From contig JAJVDF010000237.1 of assembly GCA_022410635.1 (NCBI GenBank), positions 1,586,737 through 1,650,736 on the forward strand: a DNA stretch of 64,000 nt, in the 5' to 3' direction. The notes under the pieces are model-generated. The model saw nothing but the letters and a program-made list of their open reading frames with translations, ran no database searches and was not told the origin of the DNA. Shown here one piece after another: positions 22,632 to 33,115 of this stretch. Source of the stretch: Tretioscincus oriximinensis. Lineage: Eukaryota > Chordata > Lepidosauria > Squamata > Gymnophthalmidae. The position numbers and the translations under genes were made by a program. Each line of letters starts with the position of its first letter. Position 1 is the first letter of the stretch.

Positions 22632-22875
22632 CCTACACCATGGCAGCCACAGACTATGGGACACTCTTCCTCTTGAGATATATCAGCGGCCATCTCTGTA
22701 TGCATTCCGAAAACACTTGAAGACGCATTTCTTTCACCTGCCCTTTGACTGAAAAAACTGCTCTCCCTTCCCTATTTTTAGATATTACTGTTGTTAATAT
22801 ATTTGGTTTTCATTGTTAACCACCCTGAGACCTTTGTGTACATGGCAGTATAGAAAAATGAATGAATAAACGTGA
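22632..22875 (+). mobile_element. L2 LINE 3' end
   Basis: ACAGACTATGGGACACTCTT, TTTCATTGTTAACCACCCTG and (AATG/AAAT) tail. Lies 120 bases after the short BAIAP2L1 exon. Confidence 0.83.
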
Positions 22876-23200
22876 TCACTCTCAATTTCACAATCTGACT
22901 TCCAGTTCAGTAAATTAGAATATCGTGCAGAAGTGAAATTATTTCAGTAACTCAGTTGAAATAGTGAAACTCATATTAAGATTCGTTAGACCAAGGTTAC
23001 GGGGCTCTGCCCTGCANACTACAGCTCCCAAGCTGCACCGCAGATAACCCTGGACAGGAGAATGCTTTCTCAGCCAATCTTCGTTCNGTCCTACCCACGG
23101 AAACACCTTTTCTGCTAACAGGAAGTTGGCTGGGGGTGGGAACCTACCTATAGCACTTTGTCACACAACTGNAGGAACCAGCAAAGTCATGATTTAAATA

Positions 23201-24085
23201 TTTCAGAGAAATAGCCGTGTTAGTCTAGCAGAAAGTCCAGCAAAGGAGCTAGCAGCACTTTGAGACTAACTTGAGAAAAGTGGTTGGCATAAGTGTGGCG
23301 ACCCCTACCTGAGGGCCCTACGATTAGATGACCCTCCCAGTCAGGGGTGCCACAATATCCACCCTGTTGCCCAAGCCAGCACCCACGACTGCTTGCAGCA
23401 ACAGTACTATCCTCCGGCCTGCACAAGGCCTCAGAGTTTACCTCAGGATGAGGGCTTTATTCACAGCCCCCACCAGTAGCCTGCTTATATTTTGTGGTTA
23501 CAGAAATAAAAGAAAGAAAGAGATGTTTGAAATGAAACAAATAACAAGTTTATTAATTACAAATAAGGAATAGAGAGAAGATTAGAATAATACAGCTTCG
23601 GCTTTTATAAAGTAAGCCTGACACAAGCACACACATAAAGCAAGAGCAACATTAGTTTCCAGATGCTTCAAGAGACAGGCCCTGTGTCACTTTATTTGTT
23701 CCAGCCCCAAGTCAAGCCTCAGCTTTGACTCCTTCAGGCTACCATACACTTCCACCCCCTCCCTCTGAGGCAGATCAGAAGCGGACCCCTCTGTCACTTG
23801 CTACACCACAAGTCCCCCACAGAAAGGCCTCTAGCCCTGGTCACCTTCCCTTTTAACCACTCACCAGCCGGCTACTCGAGGCCCCATTGGCTGGCTCCTC
23901 CAGCCACGCCCCCTCCCANACAGGGAACCAGGAAGCCACGCCCCTGCCCAGGCCTGCTCTTCCCCCCTCCCTCTGGGATATCCGGTAAGTAAATAAAACA
24001 AACACAAACCTCTAAAATGGAGGACGCCACAATAAGCTTTCGTAGACACCTGAAGAAGTAGACCTGTCTACGAAGGCTTATGCCA
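23201..24085 (-). mobile_element. Penelope-like element fragment with 12-bp target duplication
   Basis: ATGATTTAAATA flanks it at 23189-23200 and 24086-24097. It starts TTTCAGAGAAATAGCCGTGT, the terminus shared with copies at 42485 and 49768. Excluding the internal LTR it is ~142 bp and its far end is an inverted repeat (TGGCATAAGC...GCTTATGCCA). Confidence 0.85.
23294..24031 (-). mobile_element. Solo LTR inserted in the Penelope element
   Basis: 738 bp from TGTGGCGACC to CGCCACA, 5-bp target duplication ATAAG on both sides (23289-23293, 24032-24036). On the minus strand a TTTATAAAAG TATA box (about 23605) precedes an AATAAA (about 23552), giving LTR polarity. No internal genes, so gypsy or retroviral origin is unresolved. 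Confidence 0.87.
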
Positions 24086-24256
24086 ATGATTTAAATAAAC
24101 CACTTTCGTTTTAGCTAATGAAATAACTGCAAGAACCGATTTATTTCATTAGCTAAAACGAACGTGGTTTATTTAAATCATAACTTTGCTAGTTGTGTAC
24201 TTTAAACGGCTCCGGACTTAAGTTTCCAATTCTTTTCCTCCTCTTTTTAATTACAG

Positions 24257-24332
24257 CGGTGAAAATCCGTTCGCAACCGTGAAGCTGCGACCGACAGTCA
24301 CCAACGACCGTTCGGCCCCAATCCTTCGATGA
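24257..24332 (+). CDS. BAIAP2L1: BAIAP2L1 terminal coding exon, WH2-like motif and stop
   Basis: 76 bases, acceptor ATTACAG, stop TGA at 24330-24332. It reads [14 protein letters not shown] then [22 protein letters not shown] is the WH2-like actin-binding motif that mammalian IRTKS carries at its C-terminus; NPF is an EH-domain ligand type motif (inference). This C-terminus is the full-length isoform. It is nearly invariant against the human end I remember (one Ile/Leu change before the last Arg). Confidence 0.95.
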
Positions 24333-25094
24333 GCGGAAACCATAATTGAACATTGTTATCCTTCCCTTCCTTGCAAACGGCGTCACAGCAGTGTGATTTT
24401 CAAACGCTATCCAGTTATCGTATTTAAACTTTATTTAAACGTACACCTACTATTCACTTTTACAGTAGCAAAGATTTGCAAAGGACTCGTGGCGTTTTTT
24501 TTAAGAACTATCTTTTTGCTTCTTATTATCAGCAGATGATTTAATAGGTGGAAACACTTGAAAATTTCTCCAATTTTACTTTGTGCCTTGGCTAGAAAGA
24601 CAGAGCTGTGAAAATAGGGAAGAACCTATATTAACATCATTTACCAGCATAAATAATCCTTTATTGCTGTGTGCCAATTCTGTGGTTAAGCCTTATAGGT
24701 AAGTTTCATTTACTTGACTTGGCTTGTGCAATTTACTTAAAGGTACAAGATTTCGCCTTCGTGATTTTTTTAAAAATAGATAAGCCATTTAAAGGATTGC
24801 CTTAACACTGTGTAATGTTTCGTTCTATTAAGATAAATACCTTAGGAAGCAATAATAGTAATAATGAGTATTTGTCTTCTGAATGTTCAGGAAACATACC
24901 CTTATAAAGTGCTAAAAGTGTTGTTATATTAGTTGGTTTTAGTTTATCAAGGTTTGGTTTTAAGATGACTTAATATAAATTCTTTCAGTGATGCAGAATT
25001 GACTTTGTTCTGTTATAAAGACATTTTTTTAAAGTGCACAATTTTCCTCCCCGTTTTTTTTTTCTCTTTAAAGTAATTTGATAGGTAGATATGT
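24333..25094 (+). other. BAIAP2L1: Probable BAIAP2L1 3' UTR, unique sequence
   Basis: About 760 bases of AT-rich, apparently unique sequence follow the stop. I see no canonical AATAAA here; the first such hexamers are in the SINE tail at about 25335-25350. The true cleavage site is therefore unclear: a variant signal may be used, or the SINE may supply it. Confidence 0.5.
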
Positions 25095-25355
25095 AGAGAG
25101 CCAGTTTGGTGTAGTGGTTAGAGTGTTGGTCTCGCATCTGGTAGCCTCCCGGTTCGATTCCCCACTCCTCCTTGAAGCCAGCTGGGTGACTGTGGCCCAG
25201 TCACAGTTCTTTGAATTCTCTCAGCCCCACCTACTCCACAGAGTGTCTGTTGTGGAGAAAGTAACAAAAGCTATGTGCCCCCCCCCCCCATGGTAGGCCA
25301 CCATGAGACCTTCGGGTATAGGGCGGGATATAAATACAAATAAATAATAAATAGA
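25095..25355 (+). mobile_element. Sauria-type SINE carrying an L2 tail
   Basis: Head GCCAGTTTGGTGTAGTGGTT with B-box GGTTCGATTCCCC; body CTCTCAGCCCCACCTACTCC; tail GAGACCTTCGGGTATAGGGC then (AAAT)n, which is the L2 3' terminus. Confidence 0.88.
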
Positions 25356-25672
25356 TGGTAAACATGGCTAACTACAATACAGCACAAAAAGTTCAGCACA
25401 CGGAAATNAAAAATTATATATTCATGTTTTCAATTTACTATCTTGGATTCAACGTATAAACTTTCTATTCTCTGGCAATTTCCGTTGCAAAGAAATGTCT
25501 AAAGGAATCTTATGGAATATAACGCTTAAATGCCTATAGACCGTGTACCGGTTGTAGCAATAACGAAACCAGGTTCCAGTTTCTCATCTTCAGGCAAAAT
25601 TTCCGTTCCAGGTTTAAGGGTTCTTAGTAGTACTTCTGCCTGCTTTTCCACACCATTTTTTCACCATACCGT

Positions 25673-26480
25673 GTTTCCCTGAAAACAAGGCGTCCGTTGA
25701 AAAGAGAACGTAGTCAAGGTTTTGCTGAAATGCTAAATATAAGGCGCCCCCCGAAAGTAAGATGTAGTAAAGCTTTTGTTTGTGANGAGCTCACCCTGAT
25801 GGCCAGAAACTACAATACCATTCGTTTTTTTGTTCAACAATGAATGTGAATTCTTCTTCATGGAAAAATAATATGTCCCCTGAACATAAGACACAGCGCA
25901 TCTTTGGGAGCAGAAATTAATNTAGGACACTGTCTTTNGGAGAAACATGGTAAGTGCTTATTATAAAAGCTTGGAAGCCCAGCAGCTTCATGAAGCTGNC
26001 AGTAGTANTAGTGGAAGAGGAAGAAGAGGAAGAAGAAGAACTGGGTTCTTATACCCAACTTTTCTTACCTTTCAAAGGGACTCANAGCAACTTACAAGGG
26101 TACTTTGCTCAAAGGCTGACATTCTATCTTCCCCACCAGGCTGTGGTGGTTCCCATTTATCTNCTTGCAGTTACAATTTCTTCCAATTCATGCTTTCGAA
26201 TAGCTGGGTTGGCTAGAGATACAGGCTAGTGGAAGGTGNTCACCCCTCCCCACGTCTGACAAAGGGCTTCGAAACCCCATCTCCCAGGTGAGAGACAGAT
26301 TCCTTAGCGACTGAGCTATCCGTGCCTGCGAGCAACAGCACAGTAGGAGCAACAGCAGCCCAAATGTGAGGTAGGTGAAACAAATCTGTTGTGCTGGCAG
26401 CAGGTCCTGCTGGGAAGTGTAGTCTCAACAGCAGGCAAAGTCCAGACCCGCCCAGAGAAACATGTTTTCTGCTTACAAGA
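25673..26480. mobile_element. DNA-transposon-like element(s) interrupted by a SINE
   Basis: GTGTTTCCCTGAAAACAAGG start, AATATGTCCCCTGAACATAA inside, then AGCAGCTTCATGAAGCTG. After the SINE (26012-26327) the sequence continues with GCTGGCAGCAGGTCCTGC and GGGAAGTGTAGTC, a block also seen at 46950-47110 and 41800-41970. Confidence 0.55.
26012..26327 (-). mobile_element. tRNA-derived SINE, (CTT)n tail family
   Basis: Full-length minus copy; (AAG)n at the low end, head ending GACTGAGCTATCCGTGCC. Confidence 0.88.
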
Positions 26481-26503
26481 TTGTGAAAACTGGAATGCTA
26501 TAT

Positions 26504-26712
26504 CTAGCCTGTAGCTCTAGCCAACCCAGCTATTCAAAAGCATGAATTGCAAGAAATTGCAACTGACTGCAAGTAGATACATGGGAACCACCAGAGCCTG
26601 GTGAGGTAGATAGAATGTGAGCCTTCGGGCAAAATATATCCTTGTAAGCCGCTTTGAGTCCCTTTGAAAGGTGAGAAAAGCGGGGTATAAGAACCCAGTT
26701 CTTCTTCTTCTA
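26504..26712 (+). mobile_element. 5'-truncated (CTT)n-tail SINE
   Basis: Begins in the body at CTAGCCTGTAGCTCTAGCC and runs to TTCTTCTTCTTC; tRNA-like head absent. Confidence 0.85.
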
Positions 26713-27084
26713 CTACTGTATAATAAAAAGAGTTACTATACTTGTCATGGCATACTTCTAGCCAATGAGAAAGGCCAACATATTGACAGCCAATCACGCC
26801 GGTTGACAGACTGTGAAAAGTATACTGGGGCACACTTAATAGCGTTGGCGCACAGTTGAAGAGGGCATTCTCATTGACCGGCATCTGTTGTCATCAGCCT
26901 ATCGTGGAACCGCACTTCCATTTTAGCGCAGCCAAGCGCTTGTGCTAGCAAACCCCCGTTGCATATCATCCACACACATGAAACAACAATTGTACCACCA
27001 CCCGATGTACAGGCACTCACGTTATCTCTGTTCAGGCATCCTGTACCTTCTGCAGAACAAAAAACAGGCAGCCCCCCGCCGCGA

Positions 27085-27314
27085 AGTTTCAAAAAACACT
27101 TTTATTCAAATTTCCAAAAAAGGTGCGTTTTCAACACAAAGCCAAAAACCGGGTTTGTGTCTTCAAAGGGACAAGCGCAAGATCAGTTATACATGCAACA
27201 GAGGGAGAAAGGAGACCAGGCGTCCCAGTTTTACAAAATCAGCTCTGAGGCATCAACTGATTGTACGTGANGTTTGCATTAGAAGGGGAGAAACGGTACT
27301 ACAAGCGTTGCCTG
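27085..27314 (-). other. BRI3: BRI3 3' UTR with poly(A) signal
   Basis: On the minus strand, about 230 bases follow the stop. A canonical AATAAA is the complement of 27101-27106 and is followed by a GTGTTTTTT-type downstream element, so cleavage is expected near 27085-27095. The gene ends tail-to-tail with BAIAP2L1, about 2.75 kb apart. Confidence 0.72.
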
Positions 27315-27447
27315 TTAACCAAATGTAGCCCCACAGTTGGGACACCTTCGTTGCCTCAGAGCAAGGCAAAAGAGGATTCCGATGGGGAAAAACGCTATTG
27401 CACAAAGGAGGCCTAGGCAAGTGAACGTGTCTTCCAGTACACCGACT
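27315..27447 (-). CDS. BRI3: BRI3 terminal coding exon, membrane segment and Cys-rich tail
   Basis: BRI3 (brain protein I3) is a small lysosomal/endomembrane protein. Read on the minus strand, the exon follows a TTTCCTTTACAG acceptor; its first A completes an Arg codon. It encodes [40 protein letters not shown] and TFG, then TAA (27315-27317). One hydrophobic segment of about 22 residues is followed by a basic RQRR stop and the CPNCGAT knuckle-like end typical of BRI3. The last residue is Gly; I recall Ala in human. Confidence 0.95.
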
Positions 27448-27571
27448 CTGTAAAGGAAAGAGAAAAGCTTTGTTAAGAATCATGCATAGTAAGAAATTGC
27501 AAACCCAGTTTGTTCCCTTCCTAATTTTTACCAAACAGAGCATATGAAGAAGAAGAAGAGGAAGAAGAGCA

Positions 27572-28036
27572 AGAAGAAATGTGAATTCTTATTCATGGAA
27601 AAATAATATGTCCCCTGAAAATAAGACGTAGCGCATCTTTGGGAGCAAAAATTAATATAGGACACTGTCTTTCGAAGAAACATAGTAAGTGTTTATTACA
27701 AAAGCTTGGATGCCTAGCAGCTTCATGAAGCTGGCAGTAGAAGAAGAAGAAAGAAGAAGAACTGGGTCCTTATACCCCGCTTTTCNCACCTTTCAAAGGG
27801 ACTCAAAGCAGCTTACAAGGGTATTTTTGCCTGAAGGCTGACATTCTATCTTTGCCACCAGACTGGTGGTTCCCATGTATCTANTTGCGTTCAGTTGCAA
27901 TTTCTTGCAATTCATGCTTTCGAAAAGCTGGGTTGGCTAGAGCTACAGGCTAGTGGAAGGTGCTCCCCACGTCCCACACAGGGCTTCGAAACCCCATCTC
28001 CCAGGTGAGAGACTGATTCCTTAGCGACTGAGCTAT
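27572..28036 (-). mobile_element. DNA-element fragment plus (CTT)n-tail SINE, duplicate of 25842-26327
   Basis: 27575-27737 repeats AATAATATGTCCCCTGAAAA through AGCAGCTTCATGAAGCTG; 27738-28036 is a full-length minus SINE joined at the same point as in the 26-kb copy. Confidence 0.8.
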
Positions 28037-28418
28037 ATNAACATTGAATTGGTCCATAGCATTTGTACCACCTAGTCACATGGATGCTTTTTAAACCATC
28101 TTCAGTTCTGAAGAACTAGACTTGAAAAATCGGCGGTGGCTCAAGCACTGGCTGCTGGATGCAAGCCTGATCCTGCTTTAGACGAGCCCCACAGTCTTGG
28201 AGGGCCTTGCTGAGCCCCTGTGGCTTCCAATGGATGAATGGGAAGAATTCAGGCCATCCTGTGGCCCTTCAGCACNTCTCACCAGGAAAGCAACTGTACC
28301 TGCAGACCCTCCTATGCTGCCTGCTGCCCTGTGTCTGGTCACTCTGTTACTGTTCGCAACATCTCCGGCCCTGTTCATTTAAGTATGCTTTTGGAGTGAT
28401 TCAGGAATAGAGAAACTA

Positions 28419-28629
28419 CAGGGTGCTTCAAAAATGTGTACACACTTTGAACTTCCATACGATGTACAGAATCAGTGGTGAGTCATACTCAGAATTGTAT
28501 TGATGCTGCAGGTCACCAATTTGAACAGTATTAACATTTGGTATTTATTTAACTTTGTAGAACAGTAGAACAGTAAATAAAATTTCTATGGAAGTTCACA
28601 GTGTGTATACATTTTCTTGATGCACCCTG
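28419..28629. mobile_element. Tc1/mariner-type MITE
   Basis: Inverted ends CAGGGTGCTTCAAAAATG and CATTTTCTTGATGCACCCTG, flanked by TA on both sides (28417-28418, 28630-28631). 211 bp, arms ~43 bp, no transposase. Second copy at 45788. Confidence 0.87.
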
Positions 28630-28644
28630 TATTAGCAGTGTGGA

Positions 28645-29062
28645 CGCTCTAGAACCTAAGAGGAGCCCGGCTGAATCAAGCGACAGCCCATCCAGTCCAT
28701 CATTCTGTCATGGACTGCGGCCCAGCAATTGAACCAGGGCAGCCTCAAACAGAAGAAGACTCCCTCCAAACGGCACTTGAGAAATGCTGTCTGTTTTTCC
28801 GTCCTCATAGCCATTGACACATCTGCCTTCCATGAATTTATCTAATCCTACCTTGAAGCTACCCAGACTACCACCCCCCCCTCTGGAATTGAATTCCATA
28901 AACAGATAAACCATTGGGTGAAAAATGTCTCTCCTGTGCCTGTCCTAACTCTTCCGCCTATCANTTTGAACGTATGCCCATTGGTTCCAGTATTGTGTGA
29001 TAGAGAATATGTTTTTCTCTCTCTATTCACCTGATCCATCTCTGTTCCTGCTAACGGCATAG
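28645..29062 (-). mobile_element. CR1 LINE 3' end
   Basis: Minus frames contain NREKTYSLSHNTGTNG-like and VYLFMEFNSRGG segments; plus-strand landmarks AACCTAAGAGGAGCCCGG and CCATTGACACATC. Confidence 0.8.
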
Positions 29063-29444
29063 ACTGTTCCCCAGCTAAAATGCAGAAACGCCCATAGTCC
29101 CAGTGTATTGTAAAAGTTAATTTTTAATGGGGACAAGAGCCCTTTAATGGCTTGGCCTGTAAGAATAGAACAAAAGCGTTCCTTGTTTCAGTTTAGGTAA
29201 GACGGCCCCCTTGCTCTTCAAGAGTTTCAGGAAAACAGAACTTGAAATGAGACTAGATACATTCCAAAACTTATTGTGCAGCTGGGAGGCGAATCGCAAT
29301 TGTCCAAGGAAGGCGTTCTCCTCCCCAGCATCACAGAGAGCTTCAGTTTTTTGGCTTACTTGTTGAAATGCTCCTGTCTTTCCTGCCTAGTTCAGCATAG
29401 GTCACTTTTCCAAGGAGACAATTTCCATTATTTAATAAGATTTT

Positions 29445-30100
29445 TTATATATTTATTTATTTATTTATTTATTTAATTTATTTATTTATTTATACTTATA
29501 CCCCGCCCTATACCCGAAGGTCTCAGGGTGGCAAAAACAGTAAAACATCACTACAAAAATTAAAAAAGTATAAAACAATATTAAAAGTAGGGATAGAGAT
29601 GGCATTTCTTCAGCCAAAGGCCAGGCAAAAGAGGTGCGTCTTCAAGGACCTTCTAAAAGAATACAACGATGATGATAGACGCACCTCGAGGGGGAGACTG
29701 TNCCAAAGACNAGGGGCAACCACTGAGAAGGCCCTAACCCGGGTTCCCACTCCACTAGCTGTTGAAACCAGGAGGGCCTCCCCTGCAGATCTTAAGGCAC
29801 GGGCAGGTTGGTATGGAAGAAGGCGTTCCTTTAGATATTTGGGGCCCAAGTTATTTAGGGCCTTGTAAGTTAAAGTCAAAACCTTGAATTGGGCTCGGTA
29901 GCGAATGGGCAGCCAGTGCAGCTCTTTCAAGCCCGGTGTGATGTGTGTCCGGCCAGCTGTCCCTGTCAGCAATCTAGCGGCTGCATTCTGCACCAGCTGT
30001 AGCTTCCGAACCGTTTTCAAGGGCAGCCCCATATGGAGCGCATTACAATAGTCCAATCTGGAAGTTACCAGAGCATGGATTACATAGAGAACAACTTTTT
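29445..30100 (-). mobile_element. L2 LINE, best-preserved ORF2 C-terminus in the window
   Basis: A 148-codon open minus frame (29610-30056) reads [52 protein letters not shown] and FRRSLKTHLFCLAFG: the L2 RT thumb and C-terminus. The 3' UTR runs to GAGACCTTCGGGTATAGGGC and (AAAT)n at 29447-29495. Only two Ns disturb the frame, so this copy is comparatively young. Confidence 0.93.
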
Positions 30101-30356
30101 AATGCTCATAATTCTATTGCTTGCTTAAGAGAAACCGATTCCACGTCTTTCAGCGCCACTACTAGACGATTTGATGGGCTGTTTCTGGACCAGACGAGCT
30201 GTTGCCTGATTCAACATGGCGTCTCTTAATTCACAGATGGCAGATGTACCCATGGCTACTAGATTGGATGCCCAGACCTAATCTTCAGATTAGACGAACA
30301 GGGGAAGATGTTGCTTTCATCTTCTGTTAGGGATGCCTAAAAAGTATAAGCTAGCA

Positions 30357-30760
30357 TAAGAACCTAAGAGGAGCCCACCTAGTCCAGCATTCTGTCTCAT
30401 ATGGTGGCCCACCAATTGCACCTGTGCATCTCAAGCAGAAGAAGGCAAATTCTTCACTTCAGCTTCCTGCAAATGGCATTTCAGGGATCCTGCCTGTTGC
30501 TCCATCCCAGAGGCAGTATCAAGAGCTTCATCCTAGGAACTATTTATACCCTTGGCTTCCATGAACATGTCAATCCTCTCTTAATGCTACCCAGGATGCT
30601 AGCTACCACCACTTCTTCTGAAAGTCAACTCCACAGGCCAGTGATCCTCTGGGTGGAAAAAGTGTTGTGTGAAAGAGAAAATAATTGTTCTCTGTGCATG
30701 GGGTGGAGAAGGGAACAGAGAAAATTTCCCTTATCCATCCCATGCATGATCACTTCAAGC
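30357..30760 (-). mobile_element. CR1 LINE 3' end
   Basis: GAACCTAAGAGGAGCCCACC, GGCATTTCAGGGATCCTGCC and TTCATCCTAGGAACTATTTA on the plus strand mark the inverted 3' UTR and ORF end. Confidence 0.82.
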
Positions 30761-31202
30761 AGATCACTGTCTTTCGAGGCTTCACCATCTTTACCCCCGG
30801 GAATTGTAGGGAAATTCACAGTAAGGAAAGGTGATCAACTTGACAGTACAAGTCCTTGATAGTGTTATAAAAAGAAACTGAGATACTAAAGGCAGCCATT
30901 CCCACTGCCTCCAGGTTAAAGAGATTTTCTGAATGTGTGCAACGAATATGTCTGACACATCTCAAAGTCTATTCCATAGTCTGGAGGTTCCCGTCCCTTT
31001 GGTTACCGAGCCTGGTGGCACAAGCAAAAGAGCCTCAACTTAAGTATGGGCTAGTATGCATAGAATTAAATAATATATAGAAAAGATTATAGGAATAAAT
31101 CCAAATATCACTCCATGCTCTTGGACTTAGTAAACGTCACTGTGCCTCATCCAAGTGTTCACAGATTTTGAGAATAACTAAAGCTTTAAAAACAGCTGCT
31201 AC

Positions 31203-31317
31203 CTGCAAGCCGGACATCCGCCAACAACAACAACAGACGTGGTGGGAGGCTGCTGGATTATTGTGTACGTTGTGTTGGGAAAGTTGTGCGGTGGTGGAAC
31301 CGGAGGAACGGTGTAAG
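31203..31317 (-). CDS. BRI3: BRI3 middle exon
   Basis: 115 bases on the minus strand, between CTGTCCCCAG and AG|GTAGCA. It enters in phase 1 and leaves in phase 2, fitting both neighbours exactly. It encodes YTVPPVPPPHNFPNTTYTI, then IQQPPTTSVVVVGGCPACR (the last codon is completed by the next exon). The SVVVVGGCPACR end matches the family's conserved SIVVVGGCPVCR. The upstream half is Pro/Thr-rich and unlike the His/Arg/Tyr segment I remember from mammals. (GTT)4 codes the Val run. Confidence 0.9.
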
Positions 31318-31770
31318 CTGGGGACAGACAATAGAATAGGTAGTTTATTGATTAGTCATTTGACCGTATCAACAGTTACAAAATGCACAAAAAACAGACC
31401 AATATAATTTTTTTAAAAAATAAATGAAACACTCTTGTCTCAGACGAACAGGGTAAATTAAAACATTTGAAATAGTGGTTTTAACTATCTCAAACTGAGA
31501 TACAAAAACAGAGGTCCAGTTCGGTAATCATCAGTCTCAAAGCCTCAAGCCCCCCCTGAAGTTTGCACCCAAAATTGTGATTTAATTCTGGGACCCTTGA
31601 TAATGTATAAGCTCCATCCAATGATTGTGGGCCTGTGCTTGGCCTGAAGTAACGCATGGACTAGTGCCTCTCTGTTAAGTGTCCGATGGGCATACCAAAG
31701 TGGGGATAAAAATTGTTCCCTTATTTCCAAGTAGGCCGGGCATTCCAATATTTGTTATTCATTTACTTAT

Positions 31771-31971
31771 ATTAGGCTGACCAGATGACCCCTTTTTTGG
31801 GGGGGTTGAAGCCCGGTTTTGAGGTGCCTCCGAGTTTTTTCTGAGGAATTTTTTTTCAAAAAAAGATTTTTTTTGGAAACTTTTTAATTTTTTTTTCCTC
31901 AGAAAAAAACAGGAGACACCCCCAAAACAGGTTTTCAACCCACCCAACGGAGGTAATTTGGTCAGCCTAAT
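31771..31971. mobile_element. hAT-like foldback, GGCTGACCA-ended family
   Basis: Ends ATTAGGCTGACCAGATGACC and TAATTTGGTCAGCCTAAT are inverted; the interior is also roughly palindromic around A/T runs. It splits an L2 tip (31745-31770 / 31972-32035). A longer relative is at 34492-34922. Confidence 0.8.
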
Positions 31972-32042
31972 TTATATTTGTATCCCACCCTATACCCGAA
32001 GGTCTCAGGGTGGCCAACAATAAAAACAACAATACACAATTG

Positions 32043-32530
32043 TGGTGACCTCTACCTGAGGGCCCAGGTACTCTGTCCATCCAGCTAGAGGTGCCACCCT
32101 ATTACCCTGGGACCAGCTTGGACTCCCAGCACCACCTACAGGCCTGTAACAGGGCTCCTTTAAGCTCTATGAATGAACTTTATCTCAGTCTTCCCCAGTT
32201 GCGGTGATGTTTATAGATTTGTAATGAAAAACAAAAGATAGGCATTTTAAAAGTTAAGCAAACAAAAAGGTTCATTGATACAACAAAATAAAGTTTGTAA
32301 GAAGTGAAAGAAAACCAGTCGGGGCTTTAAACTCAAGCCAGAGCAGGCACACTTATGCTCAGTGTAAATTGCAACATTCAACAGACAGGATTTAGAGCGA
32401 CTGGCACAACTGAATTTGGCTCAGCCCAGACCTAGTCTCAGCTATGGCCCCTCCAGGCTTCCACACACTCTAGTCCCACCCCTCAGATGCAGACTAGCAG
32501 GGNACCTCCTGTTAACTTGCTTTGCATATC
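32043..32530 (-). mobile_element. LTR fragment related to the solo LTR at 23294
   Basis: TGTGGTGACCTCTACCTGAG parallels the start of the 23-kb LTR (TGTGGCGACCCCTACCTGAG), followed by similar GCCACC...ACCTACAGGCCTG and CCTCAGATGCAGAC blocks. The far end is not recognisable. Confidence 0.68.
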
Positions 32531-32674
32531 ACGTTCGGCTAACAGAAAGGCCAGAAAGTGCCAGAGGGACTGAGATTTGAACCACTAATCCTATTCTTTT
32601 CAGAACCATTTGCTGTACTGACATTGTGAGCGTAAGGATAGTTGAACTGCAAACTTCCACAAGCAAGCCGGAAT

Positions 32675-32880
32675 GATGATGATAATAATGATGATGATAA
32701 TAATGATAATATTATATTATATATTATATAATATTATATTATGCATTATTATGTATTTTATTATATATTATTATACTTATAACATTATTATAATATTAGT
32801 ATTATTATATTTATATTTATGGTTATATTTATGGTAATGGTAACGACAACGACAACGACAACAACAACAATAATGTCCTC
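32675..32880. repeat. AT-rich low-complexity and trinucleotide tract
   Basis: GATAAT/ATG runs, then an almost pure A/T palindromic stretch (about 32700-32830), then (AAC)n. Prone to cruciform formation; no genes. Confidence 0.9.
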
Positions 32881-32964
32881 CCCATTAACCTGCCAAGAAA
32901 CAAGGACACCCACCTGGCCCATCCTAGGGCAGGTCCTGGGCTTTGCTCCGTTCTTGTGTCTGTA

Positions 32965-33115
32965 ATGCACATAACGTTTGTTGCTTTCTCCACAACAGAC
33001 ACTCTGTGAAGTAGGTGGGGCTGAGAGAATTCTAAAGAAATGACTGGCCCATGATTAACCAGTTATTTATTTATTAACATTTATAGCCGGCCCCATACCC
33101 GAAAGTATAAGGACA
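32965..33115 (-). mobile_element. Sauria-type SINE body fragment and L2 tip
   Basis: CACAACAGACACTCTGTGAA and GTAGGTGGGGCTGAGAGAAT are the inverted SINE body; 33060-33115 is a degraded inverted L2 tip. Confidence 0.7.

Larger units (their letters stand above)
23161..24195. repeat. Palindromic foldback split by a Penelope element
   Basis: With 23201-24097 removed, AGCAAAGTCATGATTTAAAT continues into ACCACTTTCGTTTTAGC, and the whole ~49-base arm pairs with its complement at 24142-24190 (two mismatches), around a 16-base loop (24126-24141). Arms extend weakly to ACACAACT on both sides. Confidence 0.85.
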
